Shown: positions 17,741 through 26,830, counted from the stretch's first letter. The stretch is DNA of 64,000 bases from Microvirga sp. TS319 (GCF_041276405.1 NZ_JBGGGT010000002.1:843001-907000); one strand, 5' to 3'. Program-made: numbers and translations. Notes: generated from the sequence alone by a model not told the origin.

Positions 17741-17825
17741 CATGATCAGAGAAACACGGCATTAGCAATATGCAGGTGATCTCACTAGCGTTCGCGGCAC
17801 ACCTCAGTCTCAAAGGGGAAACGCG

Positions 17826-18686
17826 TTGCCGAGAACAATCTACATCAACGGACGCTACGTGCCTGAATCCGAGGCGCATATCTCGATCTTCGATCGGGGC
17901 TTTCTGTTCGGCGACGGCATTTACGAAGTAAGCGCCGTGATCGGCGGCCGTATGATCGACAACGATCTCCATCTCGATCGGCTCGAACGCTCCTTGAACG
18001 AGCTCGGCATTCCGATGCCAGTGTCGAGAGACGACATCGTCGCCATGCAAAACAGCCTCATTGCTCGCAACGAGCTCAACGAGGGCGTCGTCTATCTTCA
18101 GGTGACGCGCGGGAGCGAGGACAGGAATTTCGATTACGGTAATGCGCTGAGGCCGAATTTCATCGCCTTCACTCAGGTCAAGAAGCTCGTCGATACGGAC
18201 GCCCACAGGACCGGGGTCAGGGTCGCGCTGGTCGATGACATTCGCTGGGGGCGCCGCGATATCAAGACCGTGATGCTCCTGGCCCAGGTACAGGCGAAGC
18301 GCGATGCCAAAGCGCAGGGCTGCTTCGAGGCATGGATGGTCCAGGACGGCTTCATTACGGAGGGTGCCTCCTCGACGGCGTTTATCATCACGCAGGCCGG
18401 CAAGATCATCACCAGGCCGAATTCGCGGGCCACATTGCCGGGATGCACGCGGCGCGCCGTGCTGCAGGTCGCGGCCGATCACGGGCTGCAGGTTGAAGAG
18501 CGCCTGTTCACTGCGGACGAGGCGCGCCTTGCTCGCGAAGCGTTTCTCACGAGCGCCTCGAGCCTCGTCACGCCGGTCATCGAGATTTCCGGCCACCGGA
18601 TAGGGGAGGGAAGACCCGGTCCGGTCACACGCCGCATTCAAGAGATCTACCTGAACCTCGCCCTCGAACGAGCCGCGGTTCAATAG
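17826..18686 (+). CDS. D-amino acid aminotransferase (PLP fold type IV)
   Basis: A 286-residue fold-type IV aminotransferase with the segment FDRGFLFGDGIYE (22-34), the PLP lysine Lys147 (RRDIKTVML) and the phosphate-binding loop ITEGASSTAF. These match D-alanine/D-amino-acid transaminases, which move the amino group of D-amino acids to 2-oxoglutarate. The start codon is TTG with GGGGA upstream; no in-frame ATG fits. It is the first gene of an operon with an amino-acid ABC transporter and two peptidase-type enzymes. Confidence 0.9.
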   Translation: MPRTIYINGRYVPESEAHISIFDRGFLFGDGIYEVSAVIGGRMIDNDLHLDRLERSLNELGIPMPVSRDDIVAMQNSLIARNELNEGVVYLQVTRGSEDRNFDYGNALRPNFIAFTQVKKLVDTDAHRTGVRVALVDDIRWGRRDIKTVMLLAQVQAKRDAKAQGCFEAWMVQDGFITEGASSTAFIITQAGKIITRPNSRATLPGCTRRAVLQVAADHGLQVEERLFTADEARLAREAFLTSASSLVTPVIEISGHRIGEGRPGPVTRRIQEIYLNLALERAAVQ

Positions 18687-18722
18687 ATAGTGCCACCACA
18701 AAAGCCAAAGGGGACTAAGACA

Positions 18723-19574
18723 ATGACATTCAAAGCCATCAAAACCGCGCTGCTCGCCTCGGCGCTCACCTTCATGGCGGCCGGTATCGCGTCCGCCGAG
18801 ACGGTCGGCTACGGGCAATGCGAGGTGACCGGCAAGAAGGGCGCCCAGTCGATCAAGCCTGCGGTGCCGGGCCAGTTCACGGTGATCATCAACCTGCCTG
18901 CGGTCGGACAGTTCAACGGCGATACGCCCGAGACCATCCGTGACGGCTACGAATTCTGCATGGCCGTCAACATCGCTCACCGTCTCGGCCTCGACAAGGT
19001 GAAGCTCGTCAATGCTTCATTCGACTCCATCGTGGCCGGGCAGAACAAGGATTTCGATATCGCGCTTGCCCTGATCTCGGTCACCGAGCCACGCAAGAAG
19101 GTGGTCGACTTCTCGACGGTCTACATGAATTCCAGCTACGGTGTCGCCACGAAGGCGGATGCGAACGTGACCGAGGCTTCGATCAAGTCTGGTCGCGTCG
19201 GCGTGCAGGCCGGCACGACGCTGGTGCCCTTCGCCCAGGAGACGCTGAAGGCTTCCAAGGTCGACGTCTATGACGACACGGCCTCCATGTTCACGGCCGC
19301 GGCCGCCGGCAAGGTCGATGCCGTCATGACGGATCTCACCATCGTTCTGGGTCAGGTCGCGAACTCCAAGGGTCGGTTGAAGGTCGTCGGCCAGTATCCC
19401 AGCGGCGGCGAGACGGCAGGCATCTATCCGAAGGGCTCGGCCAACAAGCCCGTCATCGATGCGATCATTCAGGAGCTCAAGGACGACGGCACGCTGAAGA
19501 AGCTCGAGGCTGCTTACCTTCTGCCGTCCTGGGGTGGCGTCTCGCCGGACAACGTCCCGACCTGGAAGCACTGA
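18723..19574 (+). CDS. Amino-acid ABC transporter substrate-binding protein (SBP_bac_3 family)
   Basis: A 283-residue periplasmic binding protein with a Sec signal peptide (about 1-25, cleavage after ASA) and the family-3 pattern (NINGDTPETIRDGYEF-like lobe 1, FDIALALISVTEPRKKVVDFS, GVQAGTT). It is expected to bind polar amino acids; in this operon a D-amino acid or short peptide is plausible. GGGGA precedes the ATG at 18723; an in-frame GTG further upstream lies at the end of the aminotransferase gene and is less likely. Confidence 0.92.
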   Translation: MTFKAIKTALLASALTFMAAGIASAETVGYGQCEVTGKKGAQSIKPAVPGQFTVIINLPAVGQFNGDTPETIRDGYEFCMAVNIAHRLGLDKVKLVNASFDSIVAGQNKDFDIALALISVTEPRKKVVDFSTVYMNSSYGVATKADANVTEASIKSGRVGVQAGTTLVPFAQETLKASKVDVYDDTASMFTAAAAGKVDAVMTDLTIVLGQVANSKGRLKVVGQYPSGGETAGIYPKGSANKPVIDAIIQELKDDGTLKKLEAAYLLPSWGGVSPDNVPTWKH

Positions 19575-19591
19575 GACAGGTATCGGAAGCG

Positions 19592-20698
19592 ATGAACAAA
19601 CCGGCTTTTCAGGCCAGTGTCGAGCGCGCCAATCAATGGCGCGCTCGTAGCAAGGTTCGCGTCTACGGCGCTCAGACCTTGGCGGCACTCTCGATCACCG
19701 CGCTCACTTTCATGGCCGTGGTGGCAACGGTCATCTCCGTCGGTCAGTTCGCGATCGAGGAGGGATGGGCTGCATGGCCTGTCCGGATCTTGGGACTCCT
19801 TCCTGCCGCCCTGTCCTTCCTCGTCGTGGCGTTCGCGGCACAGGCGGCCCGCCTGTCGGCGAAAGCCAAGTCGTCGTCCGACGTCTATGAAGCCCGCGCC
19901 CTCGGCGCCAGGGCGTCGGAGATGTCCTGGAAGGCCATCTCGTATTCCGTCGCCTTTTTGATCCTGTGCGCGCTTGCCTGGTTCATGGTGGTGAACGATG
20001 CTGCCGTCAGCCGCACATTCTTCGACATCGAGCTGATCATCCGCTCGGCAGCGACGGTGCTCAAGGCCTTCGGAACCAATGTGCTCATCTTCGCGGTCTC
20101 CGCGGTGCTGATCCTCGTCTGGGCTCTCGTGGTCGCGATTGCCCGCACGTTGCCGGGCGAAGCGGGCCGCCCGATCCGGACGATCGCTATCATCTACAGC
20201 GATCTCTTCCGCGGCCTGCCCGCCATCATCACCATCTATCTGATCGGCTTCGGGCTACCGCTCACGAACTTGCCGATCCTGAAGGATCTCTCCTCGAACG
20301 CCTATGCCATCATTGCGCTGACGCTTACCTACGGCGCCTATACCTCCGAGGTCTATCGCGCCGGCATCGAAAGCGTGCATCCAAGTCAGATCGCCGCTGC
20401 GCGCTCGCTCGGCCTCTCCTACTTCAGGACGATGCGCTACGTGATCGTTCCTCAGGCTGTTCGCGGCATCATTCCGCCCCTGATGAACAACTGCATCAGC
20501 CTTCAGAAGGATACGGCGCTCGTCGCCATCATCGGGACGATCGACGCTTTCAATCAGTCGAAGATCATTGCCAGCAACAATTTCAATCTCTCGGCGGTGA
20601 CGACAGTCGCCATCATCTTCATTCTGATCACGATCCCGCAGGCCCGCTTCGTCGACAAGCTCATCGAGCGCGACCGCAGCAAGCGGCGGTCCGGTTGA
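19592..20698 (+). CDS. Amino-acid ABC transporter permease (HisM family)
   Basis: A 368-residue inner-membrane permease. Three or four extra N-terminal hydrophobic segments (to about residue 145) precede the standard polar amino-acid permease domain (about 150-360), which contains the EAA-loop segment ESVHPSQIAAARSLGL. It is longer than typical HisM proteins (about 220-250 residues) because of that N-terminal extension. It lies 17 bp after the binding-protein gene and 44 bp before the ATPase gene. Confidence 0.92.
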   Translation: MNKPAFQASVERANQWRARSKVRVYGAQTLAALSITALTFMAVVATVISVGQFAIEEGWAAWPVRILGLLPAALSFLVVAFAAQAARLSAKAKSSSDVYEARALGARASEMSWKAISYSVAFLILCALAWFMVVNDAAVSRTFFDIELIIRSAATVLKAFGTNVLIFAVSAVLILVWALVVAIARTLPGEAGRPIRTIAIIYSDLFRGLPAIITIYLIGFGLPLTNLPILKDLSSNAYAIIALTLTYGAYTSEVYRAGIESVHPSQIAAARSLGLSYFRTMRYVIVPQAVRGIIPPLMNNCISLQKDTALVAIIGTIDAFNQSKIIASNNFNLSAVTTVAIIFILITIPQARFVDKLIERDRSKRRSG

Positions 20699-20742
20699 GC
20701 ACCGGCCCAAGGCGACAACGGAACGGCGGAAGGGACAACACC

Positions 20743-21486
20743 ATGGCACTCGTTGAGATCGACAAGGCCTACAAGCATTATGGGAGCCTGGCCGTGCTGA
20801 ACGGCCTCTCCCTGGATATCGAGGAGCATCAGGTCGTCTGCCTGATCGGGCCGTCGGGCTGCGGCAAGTCCACCTTGCTTCGGTGCATCAACAGGCTTGA
20901 GACCATCCAGGGCGGCGAGATCCGACTGCATGGCGACCGCATCACCGGTCCCGGCGTGGACCTCGACGTGTTGCGCCGTGAAATCGGCATCGTGTTCCAG
21001 GGCTACAATCTGTTCCCGCATATGAGCGTGATCGAGAACATCACGCTCGGTCCGCTCAAGGTGCTCGGAATGGATCGCGGCGAGGCCCGCGACAAAGCCA
21101 TGGCGCTTCTGTCGCGCATCGGCCTGGCACACAAGGCGGACGAATATCCTGACCGGCTCTCGGGCGGGCAGCAGCAGCGCGTCGCCATCGTCCGCGCTCT
21201 GATGATGGATCCGGCGCTGCTTCTGCTCGACGAAATCACCTCGGCCCTCGACCCGGAACTCGTCTCCGAGGTGCTCGATATCGTGCGGGACCTTGCCGCC
21301 AAAGGCATGACGATGGTACTCGCCACGCACGAAATGGGGTTTGCCCGCGAAGTGGCCGACAAGGTGTGCTTCCTGCAAGAGGGAATCGTCTACGAGGAAG
21401 GACCGCCCTCCCAGATTTTCGGGAACCCTCAGGGCGACCGAACCAAGGCATTCCTCAAGCGGATCATCGATGCCGGGCGCCTCTGA
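20743..21486 (+). CDS. Amino-acid ABC transporter ATP-binding protein
   Basis: A 247-residue ATPase with Walker A GPSGCGKST, Q-loop, signature LSGGQQQR, Walker B LLLLDEITSALDPE and switch His in THEMGFAR, all typical of the polar amino-acid import family. The reading frame is open far upstream (into the permease gene), but the ATG at 20743 begins the normal N-terminus. It is cytoplasmic and energises the importer formed with the two preceding genes. Confidence 0.95.
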   Translation: MALVEIDKAYKHYGSLAVLNGLSLDIEEHQVVCLIGPSGCGKSTLLRCINRLETIQGGEIRLHGDRITGPGVDLDVLRREIGIVFQGYNLFPHMSVIENITLGPLKVLGMDRGEARDKAMALLSRIGLAHKADEYPDRLSGGQQQRVAIVRALMMDPALLLLDEITSALDPELVSEVLDIVRDLAAKGMTMVLATHEMGFAREVADKVCFLQEGIVYEEGPPSQIFGNPQGDRTKAFLKRIIDAGRL

Positions 21487-21513
21487 CGGCCGACATCACA
21501 GCGTGAGACAGGG

Positions 21514-22551
21514 ATGAGCCGAACAGTCAAAGATTTCAATCTGGTCTGCGGAATTCTTCCGCAGGGTCCATGGAACGCGATCACGGATGTGCCGGGCGTC
21601 CGCGTGGGGCACTGCACATTGCGCGACCGCGACGTCAATACCGGCGTCACGGCGATCCTGCCGCATTCGGGCAATCTCTTCCGACGTAAGGTCGGCGCTG
21701 CATCTCATGTGATCAACGGCTTCGGGAAATCGACGGGGCTGGTTCAGGTCGACGAGCTGGGGACGATCGAGACGCCCATTCTTCTCACGAACACACTCTC
21801 CGTCGGCACCTGCGCGACAGCCCTGATCAGGGATGCGATCTCGCGCAATCCGGATATCGGGCGCTCGACATCGACCGTCAATCCGGTGGTGGGCGAATGC
21901 AACGACGGGCCCTTGAACGACATCCAGGCTCTGGCGGTGACGGAGAACCACGCATGGGCTGCCCTCGAGGCTGCGCAGGACGGGCCCGTGGGGCAGGGGA
22001 GCGTCGGCGCGGGAACCGGCATGACCTGCTTCGGCTTCAAGGGCGGCATCGGATCGTCCTCGCGCAGGATCGAACTTGATGGAAATGAACATCATGTGGG
22101 GGTGCTGGTCCTGTCCAACTTCGGCAATGCCGGGGACCTCGTGCTGCCGGATGGCCGCCGTCCCAGCCCGAAGATGGCAGAGCCGCCCGTCAGGGCGCAG
22201 GAGAAGGGTTCGATCATCATCGTTCTCGCCACGGATGCGCCGCTGGAGCATCGCCAGCTCAACCGGGTCGCCAAGCGCGCCGGAGCAGGGCTTGCCCGAC
22301 TCGGTTCTTTCTGGGGCCATGGCAGCGGCGATATCGCCATCGCATTCACGACCGCCAATACGGTGGAACATGACAGTGGTGCCGATATTCTCGACATGCG
22401 GGTCCTGAATGAAAACAGGATCGACCTCCTGTTTCGCGCCGCCGCCGAGGCGACGCAGGAAGCCGTGTTGAATTCGATGCTCTCGGCGGATTCCTTCGTC
22501 GGCCGGGACGGCACAACGCGTGTCTCGCTGGCTGACATTCTGCGAGGCTGA
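21514..22551 (+). CDS. P1 family peptidase (DmpA-type aminopeptidase)
   Basis: A 345-residue N-terminal-nucleophile hydrolase of the DmpA/BapA family, which cuts itself into two chains and releases N-terminal residues from D-amino-acid, beta-amino-acid or L-amino-acid peptides. The expected self-cleavage site is Gly232-Ser233 in KGSIIIVLATDAPL, and the conserved CFGFKGGIGSSSR segment is at about 172-184. It has no signal peptide. It lies 28 bp after the transporter ATPase gene, consistent with cleaving an imported peptide in the cytoplasm. Confidence 0.92.
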   Translation: MSRTVKDFNLVCGILPQGPWNAITDVPGVRVGHCTLRDRDVNTGVTAILPHSGNLFRRKVGAASHVINGFGKSTGLVQVDELGTIETPILLTNTLSVGTCATALIRDAISRNPDIGRSTSTVNPVVGECNDGPLNDIQALAVTENHAWAALEAAQDGPVGQGSVGAGTGMTCFGFKGGIGSSSRRIELDGNEHHVGVLVLSNFGNAGDLVLPDGRRPSPKMAEPPVRAQEKGSIIIVLATDAPLEHRQLNRVAKRAGAGLARLGSFWGHGSGDIAIAFTTANTVEHDSGADILDMRVLNENRIDLLFRAAAEATQEAVLNSMLSADSFVGRDGTTRVSLADILRG

Positions 22552-22616
22552 ACGACAGCCCGACGATCAACCCCTCGCAGCAGCCGGACGTGGCCAGCTG
22601 CTTGAAAGGCAGTCTC

Positions 22617-23381
22617 ATGACCCAACGGTTAGGTTCGAAGCCTATCGTAGGAATTCTCGGCAACCGAACCTACGACGGATTGCTGCCGACACAATCCGTG
22701 GACGAGAAGTATCTTCGCGCCCTCGTCGACCTGTCCGGCGTCGACGTGATCATCCTTCCCGCGCTGGAGAACTCTTCCGGACTCGAGAACATCCTCGACC
22801 ATGTCGACGGCATCCTTTTCACGGGGGCGGCAACGAACGTTCATCCGGACTATTTCGAGCCTGGCGCCGAGGAGGCCCGGTACAGGCCCTTCGATGCCGG
22901 TCGGGACGACGCTGCGTTCAGGTTGATCCGGCTGGTGTGCGAGCGCGATCTCCCGATGCTGGCCATATGCCGTGGCATTCAGGAGCTCAACGTCGCCTTC
23001 GGCGGCAGTCTCCATGCCGATATCGCCACGGATGAGGAGCACCACTGCCATGGCTCCTGGGTTTCCGGTGCCCCGCTCGAACAGCTCTACGGCCCGGCCC
23101 ACGAACTGCTCGTCACGCCGGGCAGCTTCATGGCGGCACTGACCGACGGGAAAACTCCCGTCGTGAACTCTCTGCACGTCCAGGCCATCGACAGATTAGG
23201 GAATGGCCTCACCGTCGAGGCAAGGGCGCCGGATGGAACGATCGAGGCGGTCAGCGTCGACGGACGCACCTTCAGCCTGGGCGTTCAATGGCATCCGGAG
23301 TTCCAGGCTTCCGAGAACGAGTTGTCGCGCAGGATCTTCCAGGCATTCGGAGATGCGGTGCGGGCTTTCCACCGCATGTAG
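22617..23381 (+). CDS. Class I glutamine amidotransferase-like gamma-glutamyl hydrolase (PuuD/peptidase C26 type)
   Basis: A 254-residue protein with a catalytic triad Cys118 (AICRGIQ), His226 and Glu228 (QWHPEFQ). This matches the C26 gamma-glutamyl hydrolases such as PuuD that open gamma-glutamyl amide bonds. In this operon the substrate may be a gamma-linked glutamyl peptide such as a muropeptide fragment; that is inference. The ATG at 22617 with AAAGG upstream is preferred to a GTG nine codons earlier. It is the last gene of the operon and is followed by a palindromic repeat. Confidence 0.9.
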   Translation: MTQRLGSKPIVGILGNRTYDGLLPTQSVDEKYLRALVDLSGVDVIILPALENSSGLENILDHVDGILFTGAATNVHPDYFEPGAEEARYRPFDAGRDDAAFRLIRLVCERDLPMLAICRGIQELNVAFGGSLHADIATDEEHHCHGSWVSGAPLEQLYGPAHELLVTPGSFMAALTDGKTPVVNSLHVQAIDRLGNGLTVEARAPDGTIEAVSVDGRTFSLGVQWHPEFQASENELSRRIFQAFGDAVRAFHRM

Positions 23382-23422
23382 GAAATGCCTTAACGGAAAG
23401 GGCCCTCGGCGGCGCCGCTCTA

Positions 23423-23527
23423 CAGCATCGGACGTGACATCGAACCCACATCCGATGCTGTAAGTCTACGGTTTTCTGAGCATCTTTTCATGCAAAACCG
23501 GTCCCCACTTTTGCGTCTGATGTGCTA
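23423..23527. repeat. Modular palindromic intergenic repeat, modules A+B
   Basis: Module A (CAGCATCGGACGTGACATCG to CATCCGATGCTG) is followed by module B (GAGCATCTTTTCATGC to GTCTGATGTGCTA). The right end supplies the TAG stop of the minus-strand AGE-family gene. The block separates two convergent catabolic operons. Confidence 0.88.
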
Positions 23528-24775
23528 ACCCATTTCCTCGGATATGACCCGCGTTAGGCTTCCCGTTGCGGGGAAGAGTGGAATGAGGCAGGCCTGCAGG
23601 GCATGGTACAGGTCGGGCTTGCCCGTGAACAATGTGCCGGTCGGCTGGAGGTCTTCGGAGAGTTCCGGATGCCAGCCACCTCGCTCGTGGTCGATCAGGT
23701 GCTGGTCCACGAAACTCCAGACGTGCCGGTACCAAGTTTCGTGAAACGCGCTCGGGCTGTGTTCGCATAGGAAGGCGGCCGCGCCTATGGCTTCTGCACA
23801 GGGCCACCAGAGCTTGTGCGGCAGCCTTGGCTGGTCGTTCCAATCGAGGGCATAGAAGAAGCCGCCCCTCTCCTTATCCCATCCGAGCTCGACCGCTTGC
23901 TTGAACAATTCGCGGGAGGCCTCAGGCATCCAGCCATGCCGCTTGCCGCCCAGCACCCAGAGCTGCACCAGAAGGCGCGCCCATTCGAGCCAATGCCCCG
24001 GCGTCGTGCCAAAGGGACGGAACACATCGGAGCCGCGATAATCCCGGTCCAAGGACCAATCCGCATGGAAGTGCTCAGCCACCCGGTAGCCGAGCGATGC
24101 GGCGTGTCGCCCGATGATCAGCTCCGCGATGCGCTGGGCCCTTGCGAGATAGGTTCTCTCACCTGTCGCCTCGAAAGCGGCCATCAACGCTTCGGTAAGA
24201 TGCATGTTCGAATTCTGGCCGCGATACTGGCTGATCGGTGACCAGTCGCGGGCGAATTCTTCTGCGACGGCACCATGTCTCTCCTCCCAGAAGTGCTCAT
24301 CCAGCACCTCCGTGACGTCGGTCAGGAGCCGATCGGCGAGAGGGTGTCCGACAACCTTGGCGCTCGCGGCGGCCAGCAGCACGAAGGCGTGACCATAGGC
24401 CTGCTTCGTATCGTCCTGGGGTCCATTGTCGTCGAGCGACCAGACATAACCTCCATGCCTGGCGTCGCGGTGGCTCTTCCAGAGATAGTCCATGCCATGA
24501 TCGACGATCGCGTCGCATCCGGGACGACCCAGAAGAACACCGATGGAGAAGCAGTGCACGAGACGCGTCGTGCTGTGGATCTGCCGGATCGAATCGGTGA
24601 GGTCGAGAGGACGGCCAGCATCGTCGAGATTGAAGAACCCGCCCGCCGGGTTGATGCTCCCGTGCTGGAAGAGCTCGAACAGAGTGTCGGCCTGCTCCAT
24701 CAGCCATCGGCGGTGAAAGGGGCGGGTTGGCCAGCTTGAGCCGGTTGCGGGAAGAATGGGAAGAGGCATCTCCAT
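23525..24775 (-). CDS. AGE family isomerase/epimerase
   Basis: A 416-residue (alpha/alpha)6-barrel protein of the N-acylglucosamine 2-epimerase family, which also includes mannose isomerases, cellobiose epimerase and sulfoquinovose isomerase. Typical segments are GGFFNLDDAG near the N-terminus, RLVHCFSIG, a repeated His-rich active site (GYVWSLD, QNSNMHLTEA, GHWLEWA) and ERGGWHPEL near the end. The ATG at 24775 has GGAG upstream; an in-frame TTG four codons earlier is less likely. It ends the sugar operon after a PfkB kinase; conversion of an aldose to a ketose that is then phosphorylated is a reasonable guess. Confidence 0.9.
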   Translation of the reverse strand: MEMPLPILPATGSSWPTRPFHRRWLMEQADTLFELFQHGSINPAGGFFNLDDAGRPLDLTDSIRQIHSTTRLVHCFSIGVLLGRPGCDAIVDHGMDYLWKSHRDARHGGYVWSLDDNGPQDDTKQAYGHAFVLLAAASAKVVGHPLADRLLTDVTEVLDEHFWEERHGAVAEEFARDWSPISQYRGQNSNMHLTEALMAAFEATGERTYLARAQRIAELIIGRHAASLGYRVAEHFHADWSLDRDYRGSDVFRPFGTTPGHWLEWARLLVQLWVLGGKRHGWMPEASRELFKQAVELGWDKERGGFFYALDWNDQPRLPHKLWWPCAEAIGAAAFLCEHSPSAFHETWYRHVWSFVDQHLIDHERGGWHPELSEDLQPTGTLFTGKPDLYHALQACLIPLFPATGSLTRVISEEMG

Positions 24776-24793
24776 GTCGAACTCCAACGGACC

Positions 24794-25744
24794 CTAAGCA
24801 CGCTCTGCCATGAAACGGTTCACTTCCTCCCATGTCGGGGGATTCGCGCCTCGCCGGGTACAGACGATGGCTGCCGCGGCTGCCGCGAAATCAAGACCTG
24901 CCGTAACATGGGCTTCGTTCAATCCGGCAAAGCCGTGAGGCGTGAGAAGCTCGTTCGCATCGAACCAGGAGAGCAGCCCGGCGTGGAAGGTGTCGCCCGC
25001 GCCGACCGTGTCCACCACATCGATGCGAGGCGCAGGGCGCTCGATGACAGAGGGGCCGAAGACGCATAGGGGTCCCTCCGCACCCCGTGTCACGACGACG
25101 AGCTTCGGGCCGTACTGAAGCCACTCCCGCGCGACCGGGACGAGGTCCTGACCGGGATAGAGCAGACCGATGTCTTCGTCGCTCGCCTTGACGATATGCG
25201 CATATCCCATGAGCCGCTCGAAGCGCTCCCGGTAGATCGCCAGGTCGCCGACCACCCGAGGGCGGACGTTCGGGTCGAGCGAGATCACGCGCGACCCGGC
25301 TTCACGGCGGAGCAGCGTTTCGATTGCGCTGGCGATAGGCTGTACTCCGAGCGCGTACGAGCCTGCCGCAATCGCAGTCACGTCAGGCGGGAGTTGCGGG
25401 GGAAGCCTCTCGGGAGCGAGGGCGCGGTCCGCGCTGTCCGGGGCATAGAAGGAATATTGCGGTTCGCCGGATGGGGTTGTCGCGACAACGCTCAGAGTGG
25501 TCGGATTGGGGCACCGCAGCAGATAGGATGCGCTGACGCCTGCATCGGCGAGCCTGCTCGCCAGGAAGGCCCCGAAGGTGTCTTCCGAGAGGGTCGACAG
25601 AAAGGCGGCCGGACGGCCGAGGCGGCCGATCCCGATCGCCACATTGAAGGGCGAGCCGCCCGCCACGGCCTCGGCCGACAGCCCGACCGGAGACGGCGCT
25701 CCGACAAACAGGTCGATCAGGGCTTCGCCACAGACCAGGATCAT
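24794..25744 (-). CDS. PfkB family carbohydrate kinase (fructokinase-like)
   Basis: A 316-residue ribokinase-fold kinase. The PfkB N-terminal signature (AVAGGSPFNVAIGIGRLG) and the C-terminal one with catalytic Asp (VDTVGAGDTFHAGLL) are both present. The sequence resembles fructokinases. GGGAG precedes the ATG at 25744. It lies 18 bp upstream of the AGE gene and downstream of a hairpin that follows the sugar-binding protein gene. Confidence 0.92.
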   Translation of the reverse strand: MILVCGEALIDLFVGAPSPVGLSAEAVAGGSPFNVAIGIGRLGRPAAFLSTLSEDTFGAFLASRLADAGVSASYLLRCPNPTTLSVVATTPSGEPQYSFYAPDSADRALAPERLPPQLPPDVTAIAAGSYALGVQPIASAIETLLRREAGSRVISLDPNVRPRVVGDLAIYRERFERLMGYAHIVKASDEDIGLLYPGQDLVPVAREWLQYGPKLVVVTRGAEGPLCVFGPSVIERPAPRIDVVDTVGAGDTFHAGLLSWFDANELLTPHGFAGLNEAHVTAGLDFAAAAAAIVCTRRGANPPTWEEVNRFMAERA

Positions 25745-25764
25745 TCTTGGCTCCCATATCAAAA

Positions 25765-25787
25765 CGGCGCCGGAGCCTCCGGCGCCG
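25765..25787 (-). terminator. Intra-operon hairpin after the sugar-binding protein gene
   Basis: The arms CGGCGCCGGAG and CTCCGGCGCCG form a very GC-rich stem (about 9-10 bp usable), followed on the minus strand by TTTTGAT. It lies 21 bp past the binding-protein stop and 21 bp before the PfkB ATG. It could be a leaky terminator or an mRNA 3'-end stabiliser that raises binding-protein levels. Confidence 0.65.
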
Positions 25788-25807
25788 CACGAGCTGGCGC
25801 AAAAGGA

Positions 25808-26746
25808 TCAGGAGCGGGGCGCGGACCAACCTTGATACTGGCCGACATTGTCCCGCGTGATCAGCTTCGAGGGCATCAACGTTACCGTATTCTCTGGCTT
25901 CTTACCATTCATGGCGTCGTTGCCCAAGCGGACGGCGAGCTGCGCCATGGCATAGGGGTCCTGGCTGGCGGAAGCCTGGATCATGGGGCTGCCGGGATCC
26001 TTCAAGGCCGCTTCGATGTCGGGAGCGCCGTCGACCGACGTGATGATGATGTTGTTTCGGTTGAGCTGCTTGGCGGCGAGGTTCGTCCCAATGGCCTGGG
26101 GATCGTTGATGGCGAAAACCGCATTGATGTCCGGGAAGCGGGTGAGATGGCTCTGCATGACCTGGAGGCCGCCTTCGCGGGAGCCCTTCGCGTCCTGATC
26201 ATCCGACAGGATCTTGATGCCGTTGTTCTTCGCGAAGACCTCCTTGCAGCCCTTCACCCGGTCGATGACCGCCGAGACCTGGGGGCCGTTCTGGATGATG
26301 ACATTGCCTTTGCCCTGAAGCTTGTCGACGATGTACTGGCAGGCGATCTGTCCGGCCTGAACGTTGTCGGTCGTCACCGTCAGGTCTGCGCCCTTTGCGG
26401 CCGTGTCGACCGCAACGACCATGATGCCGGCGGCCTGAGCCTTCTTGATGGCAGGTTCGACCGCATTCGGATCCCCCGGATTGAGAAGGATCATATCGAC
26501 GCCGGCCGCAATGAAGTTGTCGATCTGCGTGAACTGCTTGTTGAGGTCGTAATCATAGCCGACGGCCGTGACCCTGACGTTCGGATTGATCTTCTTCGCC
26601 TCGGCTTCAGCGCCACGGGCGAGGGCGACGAAGAACGGGTTGCCCATGGAGCCGAGCGAGATGCCGATGGATTTCAGCTCCTTGGCCTGAGCCGCACCCG
26701 CGCCGAGCGCTGCGGCTGCGACAGCCACCAGAAGAATACGCTTCAT
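25808..26746 (-). CDS. Sugar ABC transporter substrate-binding protein (RbsB-like)
   Basis: A 312-residue periplasmic binding protein of the LacI/RbsB-like family, with a signal peptide (1-21, cleavage after AQA). The two lobes show NPFFVALARGAEAEAKK, AAGVDMILLNPGDPNAVEPAIKKA and AINDPQAIG, typical of ribose/fructose/xylose binding proteins. The exact sugar cannot be read from the sequence. It follows the permease gene by 84 bp and precedes the hairpin. Confidence 0.93.
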   Translation of the reverse strand: MKRILLVAVAAAALGAGAAQAKELKSIGISLGSMGNPFFVALARGAEAEAKKINPNVRVTAVGYDYDLNKQFTQIDNFIAAGVDMILLNPGDPNAVEPAIKKAQAAGIMVVAVDTAAKGADLTVTTDNVQAGQIACQYIVDKLQGKGNVIIQNGPQVSAVIDRVKGCKEVFAKNNGIKILSDDQDAKGSREGGLQVMQSHLTRFPDINAVFAINDPQAIGTNLAAKQLNRNNIIITSVDGAPDIEAALKDPGSPMIQASASQDPYAMAQLAVRLGNDAMNGKKPENTVTLMPSKLITRDNVGQYQGWSAPRS

Positions 26747-26830
26747 GTGTCTTCCTCCACGTGAGTTGGTCTTTGTTGCGCCGCGTCGGGACGACCAAAC
26801 CTCGATCGCGGTGACCGTGCGGCATGACCT

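Noticed and set aside
25196..26764. Plus-strand open frame of over 500 codons opposite the PfkB and sugar-binding genes
   Set aside because: It spans two well-recognised minus-strand genes and the hairpin between them, and has no recognisable domain.
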